Shown here piece after piece: positions 35,670 to 44,237 of a stretch of 64,000 nucleotides of DNA. Position numbers and translations under genes: made by a program. The notes under the pieces are model-generated. The model had not been told where the DNA came from, did no database searches, and saw only the letters and a program-made list of their open reading frames with translations. The stretch lies in NCBI RefSeq assembly GCF_013283645.1, contig NZ_JABEKV010000004.1:124001-188000 (forward strand), read 5' to 3'. Origin of the DNA: Sinorhizobium psoraleae (lineage in GTDB: Bacteria > Pseudomonadota > Alphaproteobacteria > Rhizobiales > Rhizobiaceae). Every line of letters begins with the position of its first letter. Position 1 is the stretch's first letter.

Positions 35670-35762
35670 CGGCCCTGGCCATCCTGTTTCGCGATAAGGT
35701 CGCATGTCTGGCTTGCGCCGGCCACGCGAATGCTTTTCGCACAGAGGAGCAGCGCTTGTTTG

Positions 35763-35868
35763 CCTACAGCGCCGCGCGTCTTAATCAAACGCGTAAGGAC
35801 GCTGTAGCACTCTGAATTGCTGCATGTTTTCAATCTTAGATCGGCTACGATTTAAGGAACATGCGGTA
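35763..35868 (-). repeat. RIME-type repeat, copy 8 (reverse)
   Basis: A full reverse copy: CTACAGCGCCGCGCGTCTTA, then GACGCTGTAGCACTCTGAAT, TGCTGCATGTTTTCAATCTT, and TTTAAGGAACATGC. It fills most of the gap between the DUF599 and DUF1624-type genes. Confidence 0.8.
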
Positions 35869-35877
35869 GTGCAGATC

Positions 35878-36582
35878 CTAGTGCTTGAGAGCCTCGTGAG
35901 CATCCTCGATGAGCGCGGTTCTCGCCTCGGAAAAGAACTGCCGGCGCGTTAGTACGAAGATCACGAAGCTGGTGAGAACGATGAACACATAGGGGCTGAT
36001 GAACCAGCCGAGATAACCGATCGACAGAAAGATCGCTCTCAATCCCGCATTGAAATGCTTGGCCGCCAGGATGTTCAGGCGAATTGCACGTTCTGCGGCC
36101 CTCTCGGCCGCCTGCCGGTCGCGCGTCATTTCCGCCGTCATCGGAATGCCGCCCATCAGGATGGAGCAATAGTTGAACAGGCGATAGGACCAGCCGAATT
36201 GGAAGAACGAGTAGCCGAAGAGGCAGGTCAGCCCGCCGACCTTCAGTTCGAAGCCCGTCCGTCCGCCGCGAAAGACCTGCGGAAGGTCGTTGAAGATCAT
36301 CTGCACCTGTTCGGTCGCGCCAAGCAGCGCAAAGCAGCCGCCGAGCGCGAAGATGGTGGTCGAGGCAAAAAAGGCGGTGCCCGCCTGCAACCCGGCGATG
36401 ATCTGCGTGTCGATCATCTTCAGATCGCGGTTGAGCGAGTTGCGGATCCATCGCCGCCGGTTTTCGTTCATCAGCCGGGTCAGGCTGACACGCGTGAAAT
36501 TGCGTCGGCCGTCGGTTGCCCAGCTGAAACCGCCCCATAGCAAGACGAAGATGGCAAGTGCGATGTAATCTTCGAAGGTCAT
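35878..36582 (-). CDS. DUF599 membrane protein
   Basis: This 234-residue protein starts MTFEDYIALAIFVLLWGGFS. It has three to four membrane segments and the DUF599 pattern NENRRRWIRNSLNRDLKMID, then NLPQVFRGG-like sequence (NDLPQVFRGGRTGFELKVGG). The last helices are followed by RRQFFSEARTAL. The function is unknown. It stands alone with a RIME copy downstream and a 295-bp gap upstream. Confidence 0.85.
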   Translation of the reverse strand: MTFEDYIALAIFVLLWGGFSWATDGRRNFTRVSLTRLMNENRRRWIRNSLNRDLKMIDTQIIAGLQAGTAFFASTTIFALGGCFALLGATEQVQMIFNDLPQVFRGGRTGFELKVGGLTCLFGYSFFQFGWSYRLFNYCSILMGGIPMTAEMTRDRQAAERAAERAIRLNILAAKHFNAGLRAIFLSIGYLGWFISPYVFIVLTSFVIFVLTRRQFFSEARTALIEDAHEALKH

Positions 36583-36877
36583 GCATGCGTTTTTGGCACG
36601 GCTGTTCGAAAATGCAAGATCGGCACCCCGGCACACAGTCGCGTGCGAGATTAATCATTGCGCCGCAATTGCGGCGAATTCGCAGGGAAATTGGGTGCAA
36701 GGCGCGCGCCTGGCGCTGGAAAAGCGCCGATGTTCCCGCACTGTCGTGTACTGCGAGTTCGTCTTGACACGATTTTGCCATATTTCGGCGTTGCACATTT
36801 ACCCATTCTTCAGTATGCATGGCGCATGCGCGGGTAGCGAATACGTACTCGCCGACCGCTGAGTACTCGGAGACATC
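36583..36877. other. spacer between the DUF599 gene and the small membrane peptide
   Basis: No gene of ordinary length is supported. It holds a perfect 16-bp palindrome CGCCGCAATTGCGGCG (36661-36676) and a TTGACA at about 36764 that could be a -35 box for the downstream peptide, though I see no convincing -10 partner. Confidence 0.4.
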
Positions 36878-36979
36878 ATGGACAATACAATACAGAAGTC
36901 GTGCTGGGGCGTGACCGTTCGCGCCGTAGCTGGTTTCGCTGGCGTTCTGGTCCTGGCCTATCTTTTCGGCGGCCTTTGA
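36878..36979 (+). CDS. 33-residue single-helix membrane peptide
   Basis: This short ORF encodes MDNTIQKSCWGVTVRAVAGF followed by AGVLVLAYLFGGL. The last 20 residues form one hydrophobic helix and the N-terminus is polar. CGGAGACATC supplies a ribosome-binding site, and an intrinsic terminator begins 22 bp after the stop, so it looks like a self-contained gene. It is too short for most gene finders. The function is unknown; it may belong to the small regulatory membrane proteins. Confidence 0.6.
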   Translation: MDNTIQKSCWGVTVRAVAGFAGVLVLAYLFGGL

Positions 36980-37000
36980 GATCAAAACATTTCGTCAGAG

Positions 37001-37031
37001 CGACGCGGTTTCCCAAGGACCGCGTCGTTTT
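37001..37031 (+). terminator. terminator after the membrane peptide
   Basis: CGACGCGGT (37001-37009) pairs perfectly with ACCGCGTCG (37019-37027) over a 9-nt loop and is followed by TTTT (37028-37031). A 9-bp GC-rich stem with a short T tract is consistent with an intrinsic terminator. Confidence 0.75.
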
Positions 37032-37188
37032 GATTCGATGGCAGCCTTTCTGTAAGCAAGCTTTTGCGTCATGTCGCACGAACAAGATCCGATGTCGGTC
37101 GGTCGCCTGATCGATCGGCATAGGATGGCTTAGGGTTTGATCCTATATCTATGGACAACTGACACCGCAGGCGCTCAAGGAGGAGCCG

Positions 37189-38673
37189 ATGCGGGCGTCG
37201 ACCTTGCAATCATCGGCTGGCGCTTCGGGTGGCGTGCCCGACGGCGTTCCCGTGCTCCAGGACAGGCAGTTTATGTTTCTTTCCGTCTTCGACGTTTTCA
37301 AGATCGGCATCGGCCCTTCGAGTTCGCACACGATGGGACCGATGTCGGCGGCAAACAGGTTCCTCGACCTCATCCTGTCGGATGACTGGCCGCGACCGGC
37401 ACATGCGAGCGTTGCCGCCATCAAGGTCAGCCTGCATGGTTCGCTGGCGCATACGGGCATCGGCCATGGTACCGGCCGCGCGGTTATCCTTGGATTGATG
37501 GGCGAGCGTCCGGATCTCGTAGACCCCGACAGCATGGGCACGATCATCGACACGGTGGAGCGCACGGGCCGCATCACGCCCGCCGGGCATCCGCCCTACG
37601 CATTCCAGCCGAAAACGGATCTCGTCTTCGACAAGAAAGTGCCTTTACCCGGCCATGCCAACGGCATGTCCTTCTCGGCCTTCGATCGCGACGGCCGGCT
37701 GCTTTTGAAGCGAATCTACTATTCGATCGGTGGTGGCTTCGTCGTGACCGATACGGAGCTTGAGGCGATGCGGGCCGCCAAGAATAAGCCGGGGGGCGTA
37801 AAGGTGCCTTATCCCTTCGCGACGGCGCAGCAGATGCTCGATATGGCCGCACGGTCGGGGCTCACCATCGCCCAGATGAAGCGGGCGAATGAGGAATGCA
37901 CCATGTCGAGAGAAGAGCTCGACGCCGGCCTCGATCGCATTTGGGCGGCGATGAAGAGCTGTATCGACCGGGGTTTGAGCCAGGACGGCATCATGCCGGG
38001 CGGCCTGAAGGTTCGCCGGCGGGCCCGTTCGATTCACGACAAGCTTCAGGAGGAGTGGCGCTCCAACAAGACCAACCCGCTGCTCGCAAACGACTGGCTG
38101 AGCGTCTACGCGATGGCGGTCAACGAGGAGAACGCCGCCGGTGGCCGCGTCGTGACGTCGCCGACGAATGGTGCCGCGGGCGTCGTTCCGGCGACCATCC
38201 GCTATTACATGCATTTCCATGACGACGCCGATCAGGAGGGTATCCGCGACTATCTGCTGACGGCTGCTGCGATCGGCGGCATCATCAAGCACAATGCCTC
38301 GATCTCCGGCGCAGAGGTAGGCTGTCAGGGCGAAGTCGGCTCGGCCTCCGCCATGGCGGCCGCCGGCCTGGCCGCGGTCATGGGGGGCACCCCGGAGCAG
38401 ATCGAGAACGCCGCCGAGATCGCCCTCGAGCACCATCTCGGCATGACCTGCGATCCTGTCGCCGGCCTCGTGCAGGTGCCTTGTATAGAGCGCAACGCAC
38501 TTGGTGCCGTCAAAGCAGTCACCGCGGCATCGCTCGCCCTCAAGGGGGATGGCAAACATTTCGTGCCGCTCGATGCCTGTATCGAGACCATGCGGCAGAC
38601 CGGCGTCGACATGAACGAGAAATACAAGGAAACCTCCACAGGCGGTCTCGCGGTGAACGTCGTCGAGTGCTGA
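37189..38673 (+). CDS. sdaA: L-serine ammonia-lyase, single-chain
   Basis: This enzyme deaminates L-serine to pyruvate and ammonia with a 4Fe-4S cluster. The core opens [20 protein letters not shown]. Cluster cysteines sit in [24 protein letters not shown] and VPCIERNAL, matching the E. coli enzymes. The family start is the ATG at 37273 (466 residues) but it has only a weak ribosome-binding site. The in-frame ATG at 37189 has AAGGAGG five bases upstream and would add 28 residues, so I use it. Both are possible. Confidence 0.93.
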   Translation: MRASTLQSSAGASGGVPDGVPVLQDRQFMFLSVFDVFKIGIGPSSSHTMGPMSAANRFLDLILSDDWPRPAHASVAAIKVSLHGSLAHTGIGHGTGRAVILGLMGERPDLVDPDSMGTIIDTVERTGRITPAGHPPYAFQPKTDLVFDKKVPLPGHANGMSFSAFDRDGRLLLKRIYYSIGGGFVVTDTELEAMRAAKNKPGGVKVPYPFATAQQMLDMAARSGLTIAQMKRANEECTMSREELDAGLDRIWAAMKSCIDRGLSQDGIMPGGLKVRRRARSIHDKLQEEWRSNKTNPLLANDWLSVYAMAVNEENAAGGRVVTSPTNGAAGVVPATIRYYMHFHDDADQEGIRDYLLTAAAIGGIIKHNASISGAEVGCQGEVGSASAMAAAGLAAVMGGTPEQIENAAEIALEHHLGMTCDPVAGLVQVPCIERNALGAVKAVTAASLALKGDGKHFVPLDACIETMRQTGVDMNEKYKETSTGGLAVNVVEC

Positions 38674-38835
38674 TGCTTCCGCCTGGGCGTTGCCGGAACG
38701 CGTAAGCCGCGACCAACGCGGTTTTCCGCCCCAATCCCGTCATAGGATGGTGAGTGCCGGACGGGGCGTTGCTATTGTGGACGAACGGGTTCAGCGCGCT
38801 TGACCGTGGCCGGTGGACGGGTGTTCAAGGTTCTC

Positions 38836-39273
38836 ATGGCGTTGCATCTCATAAAGCTCTGCGTCGGAGCAGAATCAGTCGAGGACTTGCGCGAATGGGT
38901 GTCGCGCAAGGCGCTTGCCGCGATTGCGGCCGGGCAGGAGCCTCACTCGTTCCATACGACCCGGATGGTTCCCAAACGCACCGAGGAACTCCTTGCCGGC
39001 GGATCGCTCTACTGGGTGATCAAAGGACATGTGCAGGCGCGGCAGTCGTTGATCGGCGTAGAGACCTTCACCGACAGCGACGGCATAGGCCGTTGCAACC
39101 TTATCCTCGGGCCGGAAGTGGTGGAGACCGAGCTTCAGCCGCGCCGCGCGTTTCAGGGATGGCGCTACCTGCAGGACAAGGAGGCGCCGCGCGATCTCGC
39201 TTCGCTTTCCTCCGGCGAGGCGGATATGCCGCTGGAACTGCGGCGTGAACTGGCGGAACTCGGCCTTCTCTAG
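38836..39273 (+). CDS. DUF1489 family protein
   Basis: This 145-residue protein starts MALHLIKLCVGAESVEDLRE; the in-frame upstream start at 38800 is less likely. The conserved blocks TTRMVPKRTEELLAGGSLYW and GRCNLILGPEVVETELQPRR with AFQGWRYLQ define DUF1489, a family almost restricted to Alphaproteobacteria. The function is unknown. It is soluble with no signal peptide. sdaA lies 160 bp upstream; the link is unproven. Confidence 0.88.
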   Translation: MALHLIKLCVGAESVEDLREWVSRKALAAIAAGQEPHSFHTTRMVPKRTEELLAGGSLYWVIKGHVQARQSLIGVETFTDSDGIGRCNLILGPEVVETELQPRRAFQGWRYLQDKEAPRDLASLSSGEADMPLELRRELAELGLL

Positions 39274-39309
39274 GCGGAAGGGGAGCGCAGCTCCCGGCAA
39301 TTCTCGGTA

Positions 39310-39579
39310 TCAATGGATGCGCAATCGGAGCGGATGACGGCGGCCCGGCGCGGACACGTGAAGGTGAATACCGGCGCGGGGCTGGGTCGAGCGCCATGCG
39401 CGCGCACCATGCGTCAAAAGCATGCCGACGAGATCGCGTGTCTTCGCTTTCGACCGGTTCAGCCCCATGTCGGCGATGCGCATGGCAGCTTCATGCAGCG
39501 GGTGCAGACCAATGCGCGAAGATTTAGTTTTCTTTCCCGGCATCACGGTAACACCGGGAACGTTCTCGTTCACTGCCAT
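39310..39579 (-). CDS. hypothetical protein
   Basis: The ORF encodes 89 residues, beginning MAVNENVPGVTVMPGKKTKS, with a basic central helix (RIADMGLNRSKAKTRDLVGM) and a basic C-terminus. The codon pattern is consistent with the neighbours and it fits neatly between DUF1489 and the carboxypeptidase gene. The ribosome-binding site (ACGAGG) is modest. No family is recognised. Its charge suggests nucleic-acid or membrane-surface binding, but that is speculation. Confidence 0.5.
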   Translation of the reverse strand: MAVNENVPGVTVMPGKKTKSSRIGLHPLHEAAMRIADMGLNRSKAKTRDLVGMLLTHGARAWRSTQPRAGIHLHVSAPGRRHPLRLRIH

Positions 39580-39656
39580 GACCAACCTCGTTACGCTTTA
39601 CAAATCCGAGGAAGACGGCCGGCAAAACACACCCGGCCGTCAGCAAGTCGCGTTTG

Positions 39657-41147
39657 TTACTGCTGGCTCGCCCAGCAAGCGAAACCCTTCTTCTTCAGGG
39701 CCTTGCATGCATTGACGGCCTTGTCCTGATCGTCGAAGCCGCCGAAGCGCGCGCGGTAAAGCTGGCCGCCGCCGTTGCTGAAGGCGACGGTAAACGGCGT
39801 CGCGTTGCGCAGTGCCTTGCCGCCCTTCTCCTTGGCATTGCCGAGAAGCGTCATCGCTTGCGCCTTGTCGGGCGTCGCGCCGATCTGGATCACCCAACCC
39901 TCCGGTTGTGTCTCTGCTTCCGGCTGAGCCTCAGCCTTGGCGGCAACCGAGTTGGTGATCTGGGTATCGACGTCGGCGTCGGCCGGCTGTGCGGCGAGCC
40001 TGGCGCTTTGCGCTTCGAGCGTGTTCGGCGCGATCTTGTCCGAAAGCACCGGATTGTCGGACGCGGGCTTCGTTGCGGCGTAGGCCATTTCCACAGGCCT
40101 TGAATTTTCGCCGTTGTAGCGGAAATCCGGAACAGGGCCGGTGTTGGGCAAATCCATGGCCGCCGAGGCGACGGCGACGGGCGCTGCCGCGGACCGGACC
40201 TTAGCCTGCGCGACGGCCGCGACTGGCGGTTCTGCGATCGGCGCTTGCGCGATCAGATTGCCCCCGCCACGGCGCGAGGCTGCGGGCAGGTATTTGGCGA
40301 CGAGCTTGCGCATCTGGGCGTCGCGGGAACCACCGGACGTTCCGCCGAGGACGACGGCGACAATGCTGCGGCCGTCGAGTTCTGCCGAGGTTGCCAGATT
40401 GAAGCCAGATGCACGGGTATAGCCGGTCTTGATGCCGTCGACACCGCGGACATTGCCAAGCAACCGGTTATGGTTGCCGATCGTCTGCTTGCCGAAACGA
40501 AAGCTTCGCGTTGAGAAATAGTCATAATACTGCGGAAAGTGCTGACGCAGGGCCAGGCCGAGCCGCGCCTGATCGCGCGCCGTCGTCTTCTGCTCGGGGT
40601 TCGGCAGGCCGTTGGCGTTGCGATAGGTCGTGCGCGTCATGCCGAGCGCGCGCGCCTTGTTGGTCATCATCCGGGCAAATCGCTGTTCCGAACCGCCCAG
40701 GAGCTCCCCCAGCGCCGTGGCGGCGTCATTGGCGGAGCGCGTCACGAGAGAGAGGATCGCCTGCTCGACGGTGATAGATCGACCGGCTTTGACGCCCAGT
40801 TTCGACGGGGGCTCTGCTGAAGCGTTCTTGGAGAATGGAACCACCGTGGATTTGCTGATCCGTCCGGCTTCGAGAGCTTCGAACGTCAGATACAGTGTCA
40901 TCATCTTGGTGAGAGAAGCCGGGTAGCGCAACTCGTCGGCATCTTCGCCGTAAAGCACCTTGCCGGTCTTCGCGTCGACGACGATGCCGGCGTATTTCGG
41001 ATTGGCATTTGCCGGAGCGGAGAGGGCCAATACGGCAATGGCGGCGGCGAGGACAATCCGTCCTGCGATTTTTGAAAAGACCCCAAGCGGGCGTTTCGCG
41101 ATATCAAAAAAAACGGATTGAGACACTACGCTGCTCTTCATTCTCAT
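39657..41147 (-). CDS. D-alanyl-D-alanine carboxypeptidase with SPOR domain
   Basis: This 496-residue protein has a signal peptide ending near APANA (residue 48), then a peptidase S11 domain with SLTK (Ser78, Lys81), SAN (138-140) and KTG (240-242), the three active-site motifs of low-molecular-weight PBPs. A Pro/Ala-rich linker (about 290-415) leads to a C-terminal SPOR domain (about 420-496), which targets denuded glycan at the division septum. It trims pentapeptides in the periplasm. ATG 41141 is an alternative start two codons in. Confidence 0.95.
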   Translation of the reverse strand: MRMKSSVVSQSVFFDIAKRPLGVFSKIAGRIVLAAAIAVLALSAPANANPKYAGIVVDAKTGKVLYGEDADELRYPASLTKMMTLYLTFEALEAGRISKSTVVPFSKNASAEPPSKLGVKAGRSITVEQAILSLVTRSANDAATALGELLGGSEQRFARMMTNKARALGMTRTTYRNANGLPNPEQKTTARDQARLGLALRQHFPQYYDYFSTRSFRFGKQTIGNHNRLLGNVRGVDGIKTGYTRASGFNLATSAELDGRSIVAVVLGGTSGGSRDAQMRKLVAKYLPAASRRGGGNLIAQAPIAEPPVAAVAQAKVRSAAAPVAVASAAMDLPNTGPVPDFRYNGENSRPVEMAYAATKPASDNPVLSDKIAPNTLEAQSARLAAQPADADVDTQITNSVAAKAEAQPEAETQPEGWVIQIGATPDKAQAMTLLGNAKEKGGKALRNATPFTVAFSNGGGQLYRARFGGFDDQDKAVNACKALKKKGFACWASQQ

Positions 41148-41329
41148 TTAATGGGTGCCGTCCGGACGCCGTCGCCGGGAACGACCGTTCCTGCGACAGT
41201 ATCGGGATAGCGTTACCAATCGGTTTATGATGAATGATTGGTTTCCCCGGGTGGCCCGTTTTGTTCGGGAACGGCACCCGGTCGACCAAGACGGTCGGCG
41301 CTTCGCTGCACCACGACTCTTGGACAAAA

Positions 41330-42064
41330 TCAGGGCGTGAGCCGGCTGCGAACGAAGGTTTCTACGGAATCGTCGATCAATCGCCATTGCGGCAGCAGCT
41401 TGCTCGAAAAGCGGTAGAGGACGGCGAGGTCCTTGCCGACGTGCACGTCGCGCTGACAATCGGCGCTCGTCGACGCGTCGGCGTCGTCGGGCAGTATGCA
41501 GCGCAGGACGTAGGATGGTCGCCCGTCGCGGTCCGCGGTGAAGAAAACCTCGCCGGCATAACCGGTATTCGATTTGGTGTCATGTCGGGTCAACCCGGCG
41601 GGACCGGGCCGCGTCTCTTCACTGAGGATGTGGCGATAGATAGGCCCGAGCCGACCCGACATGTCCTGCGACATCGTGCTCTGCGAAAGTTGCAGAAAGA
41701 TCAGGTTTTCCGGCCGGTTGATATCGTTGAACAGGTGCCGGGTTTCGTCGCTGTAGCCTTCCAGCGCCGGCCAAGTCAGGTAAAGATCGACGCGCTCGGC
41801 AATGCTGGTCGCGCGCTGGCTTTCGAAGCGGATGATATTGGCCGGCAGCCGCAGGTGATCCTGTCCGATGAAAATATCGTAGGTCTCACGACTGGAGGTG
41901 TGTCCGGCAAGAGCGAGATTTTCTCCAAACCAGTGTCCGGAGAATGAGACCATCGTAGTCAGGACCGCCAGCAGAACGACGACAGCCGTAACCTTGTATA
42001 TGAAGCGCGGCGAGAGGAGCGGCGAAAATTCCGGTTCGGGGCTGCCGCTGGATGGCGCGTTCAT
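41330..42064 (-). CDS. membrane-anchored hypothetical protein
   Basis: This 244-residue protein has one N-terminal membrane helix at about residues 24-44 (YKVTAVVVLLAVLTTMVSFS), so it is probably type II with a periplasmic domain of about 200 residues. The domain holds two Cys (RCILPDDADASTSADCQRDV) that may form a disulfide. I do not recognise the family. It is likely conserved among rhizobia by its ordinary codon use. It stands alone upstream of the carboxypeptidase gene. Confidence 0.82.
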   Translation of the reverse strand: MNAPSSGSPEPEFSPLLSPRFIYKVTAVVVLLAVLTTMVSFSGHWFGENLALAGHTSSRETYDIFIGQDHLRLPANIIRFESQRATSIAERVDLYLTWPALEGYSDETRHLFNDINRPENLIFLQLSQSTMSQDMSGRLGPIYRHILSEETRPGPAGLTRHDTKSNTGYAGEVFFTADRDGRPSYVLRCILPDDADASTSADCQRDVHVGKDLAVLYRFSSKLLPQWRLIDDSVETFVRSRLTP

Positions 42065-42301
42065 GAAGGGTCGTCCGTCGCGGTAGCCTGGTGGTGCGTT
42101 CTATCCGCCCGACGGTCGTTGAAGATGGTTAATTTTCGATGAAGTCCGTTCGTCGCGGCGTGGTTACGGACGGGCGGCGGACCCTTGGAAAAGAGAAAGC
42201 CGGCCCCGGGGACAACGGGAACCGGCGAGGGCTTGGTCTTGCACGGGGACGCGGGACCGCAAGCCCGAAAGGCATTGCAGACGGGGGTGCTTCGATATTC
42301 T

Positions 42302-42910
42302 CTATTGCGTCTTCACGCTGCCGACTGCCACGGCGCGGCCGTCCTGCAATTTCACCCAGCGTCCGGCGTTCTCCGAAGACTGCCTCTTCAGAAAGGTATA
42401 TTCGGTCTCCGACCAGCGGAGCACCTTGCTGCGCATGTTGTCGAGGATGAAGTCGCCGCGGTCGGTGCGGACGGTCAGAACCGCATGGCCGTCGCCGTTT
42501 GGCTGCAGCACGACGGTGATCAAGAGATCGGCGGGAGAGAAACCGCTCTCGATCAGCTTGCGGCGCTTAAGGAGCACATAGTCCTCGCAGTCGCCGACTG
42601 CGTCCGGATAGGACCATTCTTCTTCGACGCCATGGATTTCCATATCCGTCATCGGGGTCACGGCCTGATTGACCTCGTAATTGACCTCGAGAATTTTCTG
42701 CCATCCTTCGCGGGTCAGACCCATCGGGCCGCTATTGGTTTCATTGGCGGTGCATTCGGATGGATTGCTCTTGCAAAATTCGTAGTGACCGATCGGCGGG
42801 TTGGTGGTGCCGCCCACCGTGATGTTCGCCGGAAGGGCGAGGGCTGCCTCGGTCAGGAACCCGACGAAAAGGGCCGCGACGGCTATCGTCTTGGTGATGG
42901 CGTTGTGCAT
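42302..42910 (-). CDS. transglutaminase-like cysteine protease (BTLCP / peptidase C93, LapG family)
   Basis: This 202-residue protein starts at the ATG at 42910. The signal peptide ends near ALALPAN. The catalytic triad is visible: Cys108 in AVGDCEDYVLLKRR, His142 in NGDGHAVLTVRT and Asp157 in FILDNMR. The family includes LapG, which cleaves surface adhesins under c-di-GMP control, but most rhizobial members are uncharacterised. Three phased direct repeats lie 77-132 bp upstream. A PilZ protein is encoded about 600 bp away on the same strand. Confidence 0.92.
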   Translation of the reverse strand: MHNAITKTIAVAALFVGFLTEAALALPANITVGGTTNPPIGHYEFCKSNPSECTANETNSGPMGLTREGWQKILEVNYEVNQAVTPMTDMEIHGVEEEWSYPDAVGDCEDYVLLKRRKLIESGFSPADLLITVVLQPNGDGHAVLTVRTDRGDFILDNMRSKVLRWSETEYTFLKRQSSENAGRWVKLQDGRAVAVGSVKTQ

Positions 42911-42986
42911 TGTTGTCTCCCCGTTACGGTTCGACAATGGCACAGAGTTTTTTATCTGCGGCGAAGACGCGAGGTAAAAACAAGTA

Positions 42987-43042
42987 CAAATAAGAATAGT
43001 ATGCGCGGCAAATAAGAATAAATATCGGCTCAAATAAGAATA
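42987..43042. repeat. three 12-bp direct repeats phased at 22 bp
   Basis: CAAATAAGAATA occurs identically at 42987-42998, 43009-43020 and 43031-43042, so the repeats start exactly 22 bp apart, two helical turns. The spacers differ, so only the 12-bp unit is conserved. On the minus strand, reading toward the LapG-type gene, the motif is TATTCTTATTTG. The array lies 77-132 bp upstream of that start codon, where an activator would bind. The surrounding DNA is markedly AT-rich. The regulator is unknown. Confidence 0.85.
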
Positions 43043-43527
43043 GATTTTGATTCAAATTTTATTGAAATTTCCCGCGCTCGAGAACGCAAGGGAGTACTGG
43101 AGTTTTTCTATCGGCCGGAAAAACAAGGGTTATTTCGAACGGAGCGCTCGGCAAAGCCAAAATGCAGGCGCCATGTATTCAACCTTGTCGCCGGTCCCGA
43201 TGTCGAGCATTCCGGTCGTCAAGACTGCGGTTAATGCGCAATTCTGCGCTGGCAGGGGCGAGGAGCGAGAGACTTTTCCGAAAAAATATTCGAGCAGCGC
43301 GCGCGAATGTCATACGGCATGACGCGCGCCCGTTGGCGCTCTGCGGAGCGCTCAGCGCCCACGCGATGGTGCCTGTCGTTGCAAACGACGGCCACAAGCG
43401 CGTGCACGACGGCGAACGACCGTCATTGGTGCGGCGGGGTGCCTATGCGCGAGATGTCGGTGGGATGTCCGTTATCGAGAATGTTCTTGGATGCTGCTGG
43501 CAGCCCGGCGGGCGCCGCCGGTATCAC
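43043..43527. other. region without a supported gene between the LapG-type and PilZ genes
   Basis: About 485 bp. Short frames on both strands show no family signature. It holds a hairpin GCGCTC-TGCG-GAGCGC at 43336-43351, which has an alternative pairing of GGCGCT (43335-43340) with AGCGCC (43354-43359). It has an AT-rich start, 43043-43075, and a GC-rich remainder. I see no clear promoter or terminator. Confidence 0.45.
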
Positions 43528-44136
43528 TCAAAGGAATTCGGCCAGCGCTTCGCGAGACTGGATGCCGGAGAATTCGATCGCCACGCCTTCCTGGAAGTGG
43601 CGGACGATCTTGCCTTTCATGGTACCGAGTTTGACGGGCGTGCCTATCGCGGGCCGGTTCTCGATGTCGATCGCGGCACCCGAGAGGGAGAGATCGATGA
43701 GGCGGCAGGCGTATTTTTCGCCGTTGCCGAGCGTGAGTTCCGTCAGCACCTTGCGCGGGACGAGACGGTCGTGGCGCCGGTCTTCCGGCAAGCCGAGTTC
43801 ATGCTTGTTTGCGATCCAGGTAAGTTGCGCTGCCAGTTTCTCGCGCTTTCGCTCCGTCGCATTAAGCTGGATGACAAAAGCATGTTCCGCGAGCCGCGAC
43901 ACGGTGCCCTCGAGACGCCCGACGTGCTCGATATAGGCTATGATCCGCTCGCCGGCGCGCGGGCGGGCGGGCGAGGAAAAGAGCACGTCGCCCGGCGACA
44001 TGTCGACGGCGGTGCAATCAAATTCATCGCGATTGGCAAGCATCAGCCGCCCCGAAAGATTTACCGAAACGCGCTGAAAGGCACTTTCCTGGTGCGGCTT
44101 CGGGCCGTTGTTTTGTGCGTGCTGAAACGAGAACAT
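43528..44136 (-). CDS. protein with two PilZ (c-di-GMP-binding) domains
   Basis: This 202-residue protein starts MFSFQHAQNNGPKPHQ. The first PilZ-like domain (about residues 18-105) has a weak site (QRVSV, then DMSPGD). The second (about 117-200) has a canonical c-di-GMP site: RRHDR at 120-124 and DLSLSGA at 148-154. It has no membrane segment or output domain, so it probably works through protein contacts. The target is unknown; motility or surface polysaccharide control is usual in the family. Confidence 0.88.
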   Translation of the reverse strand: MFSFQHAQNNGPKPHQESAFQRVSVNLSGRLMLANRDEFDCTAVDMSPGDVLFSSPARPRAGERIIAYIEHVGRLEGTVSRLAEHAFVIQLNATERKREKLAAQLTWIANKHELGLPEDRRHDRLVPRKVLTELTLGNGEKYACRLIDLSLSGAAIDIENRPAIGTPVKLGTMKGKIVRHFQEGVAIEFSGIQSREALAEFL

Positions 44137-44237
44137 GGTCACTCTGCGATCGAAGCATCCTTGCTTGCAAAAATATAAGTGGTCTCGGTTAATAGAAGGT
44201 TCGCTCAATGCTTGGCTGGACCATCCGCGCCTCCCGA

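Noticed and set aside
43179-43397. 72-codon minus-strand frame between the PilZ and LapG-type genes
   Set aside because: No ribosome-binding site, no recognisable motif, and it overlaps other frames of equal length.
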